Assembly (NCBI GenBank): GCA_026419775.2
Contig: JAOPGA020001632.1
Location: 100,048-164,047, forward strand
DNA: 64,000 bases
Direction: 5' to 3'
Source of the DNA: Acrasis kona
Taxonomy: Eukaryota; Heterolobosea; Eutetramitea; Acrasida; Acrasidae
Part shown: positions 57,921 to 64,000 of the stretch, one piece after another
Position numbering within the stretch: position 1 is the stretch's first letter
Layout: each line of letters opens with the position of its first letter
Made by a program: the position numbers and the translations under genes
The notes under the pieces: model-generated
Seen by the model: only the letters and a program-made list of their open reading frames with translations
Databases searched by the model: none
Told to the model about the DNA's origin: nothing

Positions 57921-60900
57921 ATGTTTCTGCTACTCCTGTTGATAGGCCATTCTTTGGCGGCATCGTGTTTCGGTGTTCAATCAACAAGCCCCTACGTTTG
58001 CTCAGCTCATGGTGTTTGTAATTCTCTAAATAATTGCACATGCCAAGCAGGTTATTTCGGAAGCCGATGTGAAGCATGGTACTGTAATGGTTACATGATG
58101 AACAGTACTTCCCCCAACATGTGCCCACAATACCTTTTTGGATCGAACTATGGAGTATCAGCGTGCATCTCTCCAGGAATATGCACCACTCTAAGCATTC
58201 CCAACTATAGCTTCGAGGCTCCCAGCAGCTTTGCTTGTATAAAGAGCCCTGGGAACTTTGAATGGAATTATGCGGACATTGTGGCCGTATGCCCGAATAA
58301 CATTATTAACTACACAGCCGGAATGAACAACGCCCCTGATGGAAATCAAGTTGTCGTACTACAAGCTAAACAAACTGATCAGATCCCTTCTATATCAAAA
58401 GTACTTAATCTATACAACGGAGGTTACTACGTTATCTCATTTTACGTGGCTGGGAGAAATGTATCAGCAGGTTTGTATCCGTTACAAATATATGTAAAAG
58501 CCAACAACCAAACTATCATGTCTCCCAACGTTTACACAAATGGAGAATATGTCGGCTACTCTTCATCTCAGTTTTATTTAGCAGGAACCGTTTCTACCGC
58601 AAGCATAGTAATAGCAGGATACAACAGCGAATACATTTCAGATAATGCTACCATGATTGACAACATCACCATTAGCATGACTGGATTTATGTGCAACGGG
58701 GTAGATAGATCTTCAGCATGTAACCTTAATGGACAGTGTGTGGCACCCAATACATGCGTATGTAACAATGGATACTACGGAGCCAACTGCGAAGCTTATG
58801 ATTGTTTCGGCATCATGATGAATTCTACCAGCGTTTGTTCGGGTGCTGGAACATGCGTGGCACCTAACAATTGCGTCTGTTACGCTGCTCTAGCTGATAC
58901 CAGTTTCGAATCTAAACGCATCTCTTCTAATGCCTTTTACTATCCAAATAGTACTTGTGGTGGATACATGAACAATGTTTATGGTAAATGGACATATAGT
59001 TGTAAGGCAGTCATATCGAATGGATATTCAAATGCATTCGGCGTTCCATATCCTCCTCTCGAAAACCAAGTACTTGTAATTCAATCAGGTACTTCTGCAG
59101 GTTCGGAGGGAATTGCTTCTCAACTTATTACTCTTTACGCTGGAGTTGATTATAAAGTGAGTTTTTATGCTGCTGCCAGAGGAGGCGGAAGGGGACCTAC
59201 CAACTTGGTCGTATTGATCAACGGTAACACTGTATTTAGCGTAACCCCTACTAGCAACACCATATTTAATCTGTACACATCGTCTCCTTTTAGTGTTAAT
59301 GACACTGGATCATATGTGTTTACAATCACCAGTAATAATGTACAGAGTGTGTCGGATGGATCATCGTTTGTGGATGGAATCTCGTTGACTGGAATCAATT
59401 TAAATCAAGATTGCTCCATCACTCAACCAGCATGCGTTAATATTCCTGATAGTTGTGGTTGTAATGCCATCACTGATTCTAGTTTCGAAATCCAACAAAT
59501 TTCTACCAATAGTTTCATATACGTGAATAACACATGCCCAGGTCCCTTTTCTAATCCTCCATTTGGTGGTTGGAACTTTAACTGTATGTCAGGTATATCA
59601 AATGGTAGAAGCGCGTTCAACACTCCCCCTTCATTTGGTAATCAAACACTGGTAATCCAAAACAAAAGGGATGATGATGGCACAACCCGTTATGCCGGTT
59701 ACGTGTATCAAAAAGTGAATATGTGGACTGGACGGATTTATAGAATTAGTTTATATGCTGCCTATAGAATATATTATGGTGTATTAAATGTATCCATTAA
59801 CCTAAATGATACAATGATCACTAGCGTGGTACCTGACAGTGGAGACATTTTGAGTTACTACTCATCTGATTTATTCACTATTAACAATACCGGCTCTTAT
59901 ACATTGAGCATCGTCGGGATCCCTTCCGCAAATGTATCAGATTTGGTAACCTTTATCGATGCGATTACTTTGGACACCATGAATATCAATTCCGATTGCT
60001 CGTTGATGCCACCATCATGTATGAACGTATCTGATAGCTGTAATTGTATGGTAGACATAGCAAACCCAAGTTTTGAAATTCCACTGTTGAATACAAATTT
60101 TTACTTGTATATTAATCAACCTGATTGTAGTGGTAATTATACAAAAAGTTTTACTGGAAATTGGACTCTTTATTGTAACGCTGCTTATTCAAATGGAAAG
60201 AACCCTTGGAATGTTCCATCCATACCACACGGTAATCAAGTAATGGTGATTCAATACATTCCTCCATATGGTCCTGGTTATATAACGCAAAATGTACAGT
60301 TGGTAAGCGGTAGAAGATACGTGGTGAATTTCTACGCTTCTTACCGTGCATCAACGGGTCCTTCCAACATTATAATACTAGTTAATAACATTCAGGTATA
60401 TAGCGTTGTCCCAGCGAGTTCATCTGTATTTAATTATTACACATCTCAGCCGTTCAGTATTAATGTGACCGGTACTTATGTGTTAGCCATTACTTGCACG
60501 CTTGTAAATAATAATAATGACGTTGCTTCATTCATTGATAGTTTCTCTATCAGCGCCTCAAATTTAAAAAATGATTGTTCTCTGGTCCAACAATCATGTG
60601 TAGGCATACCAAGCAGTTGTTATTGTAATGCAGATATAGCTAATCCTAGCTTTGAAGTGGCACCATTGTTATCTCCTAATTCTTACCTCTATCCTAATTC
60701 TTCTTGTTCTAATAGTAGTATAAGTTATGTTGGCAATTGGACCTATAATTGCTTTGTAGCTATTAGTAACGGAAAGAACACGTGGTCGAATCCATCAGCA
60801 CCGGTTGGTAATCAAGTAGTGGCACTTCAGTACTTATCGAATTCAAATGGTTACATGTTACAGAATGTCATGCTATATGGTAGTAGAACGTATCAAGTTA

Positions 60901-63900
60901 GTTTTTACGCTGCTGGCAGACCAAGATATCCATTTACAAAAATAACAGTGTATCTTAATGGTACATTGGTATATGGCGTGATACCTGCTAGTTCATCAGT
61001 GTTTAATTATTACACATCACCACAAATTACCATTAACACGACCAGCTTATATGTTTTGATGATTAGTTGCGAACCTACTGTGTCGAACTCTGGAGATCAA
61101 GCATCCTTCATTGATGCATTTGCTATTACGGCAACTAATTTATACCCAAATTGCTCTTTAGCACCCACACTCACCCCGACACCTACTCCCACTCCGACTC
61201 CCACTCCCACACGTACTCCAACTCCAACGCCTACGCCAACACGCACACCAACATCTACTCCCACTCCAACACAGACTCCAACCCAAACACCAACTCCCAC
61301 TCCAACTCCCACTCCAACATCTACTCCTACTCCCACTCCAACACCTACTTCAACTCCTACATCAACTCCCACTTCAACACCTACTATCACTCCAACTCCT
61401 ACTCCCACTTCAACACCTACTTCAACACCAACACCAACTCCAACTGCCACATTCACACCAACACGCACGCCGACATCAACACCTACTCCTACTCCGACTC
61501 CCACACCAACACCTACTCCCACTTCTACACCTACTTTAACTCCAACACCTACTCCAACTCTCACACCAACACCTAGTTCAACACCTACTCCCACACCAAC
61601 TCCTATATCAACTCCTACATCAACAACCACACCTACATTAACACCTACACTAACTCCAACACCTACTATAACACCGAACCCAACACCTACTCCTACATCA
61701 ACACCGACGCCTACTCCAACACCTACTCCCACTCCAACACCTACATTAACACCTTTATCTACTCTTACTTCAACACCTACTCCCACACTAACTCCCACTC
61801 CAACTTTTACTCCAACTCCCGCACTAACTCCTACATCAACACCAACATCTACTCCAACACTTACTCCATCGCCCAACCCTACACCTACACTTACGCCGAC
61901 TCTAACAATTTCCCCAACATCTACTCCAACACTTACTCCATCGCCTACCCCTACACTTACGCCGACTCTAACAATTTCCCCAACACCTACTCCAACACTA
62001 ACTCCCAATCCAACATCGACGTCTACACCCACACCTACTCAGACATCCATCACTGCTTCGACGCCTACAATAACATCAACTATAATACCGACGACCACTC
62101 CAACTCTTACACCAACTCTAACACAAACTCCGACATCTACATCTTCGCCTATACCCACATCGACACCTACGTCAACAACTGCACCAACATATTCACCAAC
62201 TTCAACGCCTACCACATCATCCACACTTACATTATCACCTGCACCTACTCCTACATACACATTCACACCTACTCCGACACCTACATCAACTTCAGCAGCA
62301 ACAACAATCACAACACCTACATCGAACCCTACTCCGACGGCAACGTCAACAATTACGTCCATTCTAACGCCGACACAAACGTCATCATCCAATCCTACAA
62401 TTACGCTCACTACTACTTCAACACTAACTCCTACAATTACGCCTACAGTGATTGAAACACCAACCTTATCACCAGCAGTTATCACAACCTCTACACCGTC
62501 ATCAACACCAACTACAACCTCATCACTTACGCCTAACGTAATCTCTACTTTATCACCAACGTCTACTGAAACATTTATTTTAACACCTACGCCAACCACC
62601 ACACATACCACTACTTTTGCATCAACACCCACTCCCACTATGACACCAACTCTCACTCAGGCACCAATTGTAGCAACTACAACTGCATCAAACCAAACCG
62701 TCACTACAACGCCATTATGTGTACCAACACCATTACCTTATACAATTGCCTTCTCACAAAATGGAATCACCGTTTCTTATTTTTATAATACGACCACCAA
62801 TACATCAACGATTTTATCATCATACATAATCAACGCAACACAAACGACCATACAAATCAAATCTGGTATTCAAGGCGTTATAAACCAAATCATACCCACC
62901 ACCACTACCAACAGCACCGACATTATCGTGTCTACTAGTATTGTTACTGGAGTTACCTCGTTGTTACAATTAAATATGTTACCCAATAGCAACGTGTCGC
63001 TTGTAGGTGATATGAATGTAACAACAAGCACGTTATTGCGAGTATATGATGGAGTTACGAAAACAACAACAGTGTTGATTACTGGCACGAGTGGCGATAG
63101 TATTGTATTGTATTCGGTATCTGTTCCTAGTATTTCACAGCCTACTGCTTCTGCTGTATCAAGTTCTTTGGTGGCGACTACTAATCCATTAGTCGTTTCG
63201 ACTTTGCCTGCAGGAAGTAATCTTATTGTCTTTTCTGTTTACAATAACATTACGGATGCAATGAATGCTTATGTTCTAATGTCAAGTAATTCAAGCAGTA
63301 CTGCTACAATTAGTTATTTCGATCTCAACTCTAAAACAACTACATTATGTACTACGATTAACGTAACTCTAGGCTATACACCAATGTTAACTGCAACAAG
63401 TAGCGGTTATACTATTTCAGTTGGTAGTGATACGACAGTGGTGATACCAAGTATAGTGAGCGGTAATAACGGAACGAGCTTAAACTTTATGGTGGTGAAC
63501 ACTACACCTACTCCCATTCCTACTCCTGTTAATGTGTTCACTACATCTACGCCATCTCTATTCACGCTCGCTCCCTTACAAACAACATCGAACCATATCA
63601 TTATTGATTTTATACAGAATCAAATCACAGTTACGCACTACTACAACGCGACAACCAACACATCAACCATTCAATCAGTTGTCGTCGTCAATGGGGAGCA
63701 AGTTACAACAATGATTCGATCAAATATCAAAGGGTTGATTACTCAAGTCGTACCTACTACCACTAATAATCAAACTGATATTGTAATAGTGACGTATGAC
63801 GAGGGAACGACGTTATTAACACAACTAAACATTGTTCAAAATAGCAACGTTACATTGGTTGCAAATATTAGCGGCAAAGCTACCAATGTGATTCCAGTTT

Positions 63901-64000
63901 ATGACCCAACCACTCGTTACACGTCATTGTTAGTTTCTTCTTCTAATAGCGACGGCTCTATTGCTTTGAGTGCTGTATCTGTTCCAAGTATTTCAGCGTC
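57921..64000 (+). CDS. Giant secreted or surface protein, EGF-like modules, tandem repeats and Thr/Pro stalk, partial
   Basis: An open frame of more than 2,026 codons that runs off the window. It starts with a signal peptide ([15 protein letters not shown]). Next come EGF-like modules ([20 protein letters not shown] near residue 30 and [20 protein letters not shown] near 270). Five repeats of about 193 residues begin near 58195, 58892, 59471, 60058 and 60637; each starts with a Ser-Phe-Glu signature (ADTSFES, TDSSFEI, NPSFEIP) and reads like a carbohydrate-binding beta-sandwich ([20 protein letters not shown]). A Thr/Pro-rich tract spans about 500 residues. A second repeat type of about 285 residues follows, with copies near 62738 and 63596. 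Many N-x-S/T sites suggest heavy glycosylation. The layout is that of an adhesin or surface coat protein; the anchor is beyond the window. Confidence 0.85.
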   Translation, partial: MFLLLLLIGHSLAASCFGVQSTSPYVCSAHGVCNSLNNCTCQAGYFGSRCEAWYCNGYMMNSTSPNMCPQYLFGSNYGVSACISPGICTTLSIPNYSFEAPSSFACIKSPGNFEWNYADIVAVCPNNIINYTAGMNNAPDGNQVVVLQAKQTDQIPSISKVLNLYNGGYYVISFYVAGRNVSAGLYPLQIYVKANNQTIMSPNVYTNGEYVGYSSSQFYLAGTVSTASIVIAGYNSEYISDNATMIDNITISMTGFMCNGVDRSSACNLNGQCVAPNTCVCNNGYYGANCEAYDCFGIMMNSTSVCSGAGTCVAPNNCVCYAALADTSFESKRISSNAFYYPNSTCGGYMNNVYGKWTYSCKAVISNGYSNAFGVPYPPLENQVLVIQSGTSAGSEGIASQLITLYAGVDYKVSFYAAARGGGRGPTNLVVLINGNTVFSVTPTSNTIFNLYTSSPFSVNDTGSYVFTITSNNVQSVSDGSSFVDGISLTGINLNQDCSITQPACVNIPDSCGCNAITDSSFEIQQISTNSFIYVNNTCPGPFSNPPFGGWNFNCMSGISNGRSAFNTPPSFGNQTLVIQNKRDDDGTTRYAGYVYQKVNMWTGRIYRISLYAAYRIYYGVLNVSINLNDTMITSVVPDSGDILSYYSSDLFTINNTGSYTLSIVGIPSANVSDLVTFIDAITLDTMNINSDCSLMPPSCMNVSDSCNCMVDIANPSFEIPLLNTNFYLYINQPDCSGNYTKSFTGNWTLYCNAAYSNGKNPWNVPSIPHGNQVMVIQYIPPYGPGYITQNVQLVSGRRYVVNFYASYRASTGPSNIIILVNNIQVYSVVPASSSVFNYYTSQPFSINVTGTYVLAITCTLVNNNNDVASFIDSFSISASNLKNDCSLVQQSCVGIPSSCYCNADIANPSFEVAPLLSPNSYLYPNSSCSNSSISYVGNWTYNCFVAISNGKNTWSNPSAPVGNQVVALQYLSNSNGYMLQNVMLYGSRTYQVSFYAAGRPRYPFTKITVYLNGTLVYGVIPASSSVFNYYTSPQITINTTSLYVLMISCEPTVSNSGDQASFIDAFAITATNLYPNCSLAPTLTPTPTPTPTPTPTRTPTPTPTPTRTPTSTPTPTQTPTQTPTPTPTPTPTSTPTPTPTPTSTPTSTPTSTPTITPTPTPTSTPTSTPTPTPTATFTPTRTPTSTPTPTPTPTPTPTPTSTPTLTPTPTPTLTPTPSSTPTPTPTPISTPTSTTTPTLTPTLTPTPTITPNPTPTPTSTPTPTPTPTPTPTPTLTPLSTLTSTPTPTLTPTPTFTPTPALTPTSTPTSTPTLTPSPNPTPTLTPTLTISPTSTPTLTPSPTPTLTPTLTISPTPTPTLTPNPTSTSTPTPTQTSITASTPTITSTIIPTTTPTLTPTLTQTPTSTSSPIPTSTPTSTTAPTYSPTSTPTTSSTLTLSPAPTPTYTFTPTPTPTSTSAATTITTPTSNPTPTATSTITSILTPTQTSSSNPTITLTTTSTLTPTITPTVIETPTLSPAVITTSTPSSTPTTTSSLTPNVISTLSPTSTETFILTPTPTTTHTTTFASTPTPTMTPTLTQAPIVATTTASNQTVTTTPLCVPTPLPYTIAFSQNGITVSYFYNTTTNTSTILSSYIINATQTTIQIKSGIQGVINQIIPTTTTNSTDIIVSTSIVTGVTSLLQLNMLPNSNVSLVGDMNVTTSTLLRVYDGVTKTTTVLITGTSGDSIVLYSVSVPSISQPTASAVSSSLVATTNPLVVSTLPAGSNLIVFSVYNNITDAMNAYVLMSSNSSSTATISYFDLNSKTTTLCTTINVTLGYTPMLTATSSGYTISVGSDTTVVIPSIVSGNNGTSLNFMVVNTTPTPIPTPVNVFTTSTPSLFTLAPLQTTSNHIIIDFIQNQITVTHYYNATTNTSTIQSVVVVNGEQVTTMIRSNIKGLITQVVPTTTNNQTDIVIVTYDEGTTLLTQLNIVQNSNVTLVANISGKATNVIPVYDPTTRYTSLLVSSSNSDGSIALSAVSVPSISA
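61161..62680 (+). repeat. Threonine/proline-coding low-complexity tract
   Basis: About 1.5 kb of degenerate ACN/CCN codons (period of mainly six nt) encodes alternating Thr-Pro, with Ser, Arg and Ile substitutions that rise towards the 3' end. The repeat is in frame with the flanking domains. The tract would form an extended, O-glycosylated stalk. Variable codon use argues for an old expansion with drift rather than a fresh slippage. Confidence 0.85.

Noticed and set aside
61097-62656. Long minus-strand frames coding Gly-Val repeats
   Set aside because: They are the complement of the Thr/Pro tract of the plus-strand giant gene; GTN-GGN on one strand is forced by ACN-CCN on the other.
61161-62680. 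CRISPR-like or satellite array
   Set aside because: The short periodic repeat has no conserved spacers and stays in one open reading frame as a Thr/Pro-coding tract.

Overview
This is a gene-dense stretch of nuclear DNA from a free-living eukaryotic microbe. It uses the standard genetic code. Coding regions have no Shine-Dalgarno sites. Many genes are cut by very small GT-AG introns, mostly 36-50 nt. Spacing is tight: stops of convergent genes lie 11-12 nt apart, and some divergent start codons lie about 40-55 nt apart. A P2C (Na+/K+-type) P-ATPase, a Fpk1/NRC-2-like AGC kinase, a two-domain E2F, SPT3, AP-4 mu, F-box families and a mitochondrial-type complex I subunit make it clearly eukaryotic and probably flagellate or amoeboid. 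I lean to a heterolobosean (Naegleria/Acrasis-like) host, but that is an inference from gene style, not a proof.

Layout. 1-13 kb: a truncated P2C ATPase, a secreted GH3 glycosidase, the AGC kinase, U1-C, tRNA-Leu(CAA), a VAMP7-type R-SNARE, an F-box protein, a free-standing NPC1 N-terminal domain, a basic secreted protein, an F-box/multi-membrane-span fusion and a Rossmann-fold protein. 13-26 kb: one 11.1-kb intronless HECT ubiquitin ligase and a class 3 lipase. 26-34 kb: tRNA-Glu with a 12-nt insertion in its D loop, two very small genes, a membrane protein, a disordered protein, a TTI2-like HEAT protein, and a 1.6-kb gene-poor stretch. That stretch holds the most unusual item in the window: a tRNA-like locus whose 3' half precedes its 5' half, as in circularly permuted tRNA genes. 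34-57 kb: an ankyrin-like protein, relics of NHL and WD40 propellers, a PPR protein, a nine-segment-free P450 of eight exons, a type I membrane protein, a T4 Rnl1-type RNA ligase, NAD(P)HX dehydratase, a GH172/DUF2961 protein, AP-4 mu, SPT3, an enoyl-CoA hydratase-like protein, an atypical E2F, EXOSC8/RRP43, NDUFA5, an F-box/discoidin-like protein and a C-CAP domain protein. 57.9-64 kb: the start of a giant secreted or surface protein with EGF-like modules, five repeats of about 193 residues, a Thr/Pro stalk of about 500 residues and a second repeat type. It runs off the window.

Most neighbours look functionally unrelated. Links worth noting are the E2F-like motifs in front of both the E2F gene and the ankyrin-like gene, and the co-occurrence of odd tRNA architectures with an Rnl1-type RNA ligase. 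Exon models were built by hand from frame continuity, splice signals and family fit.
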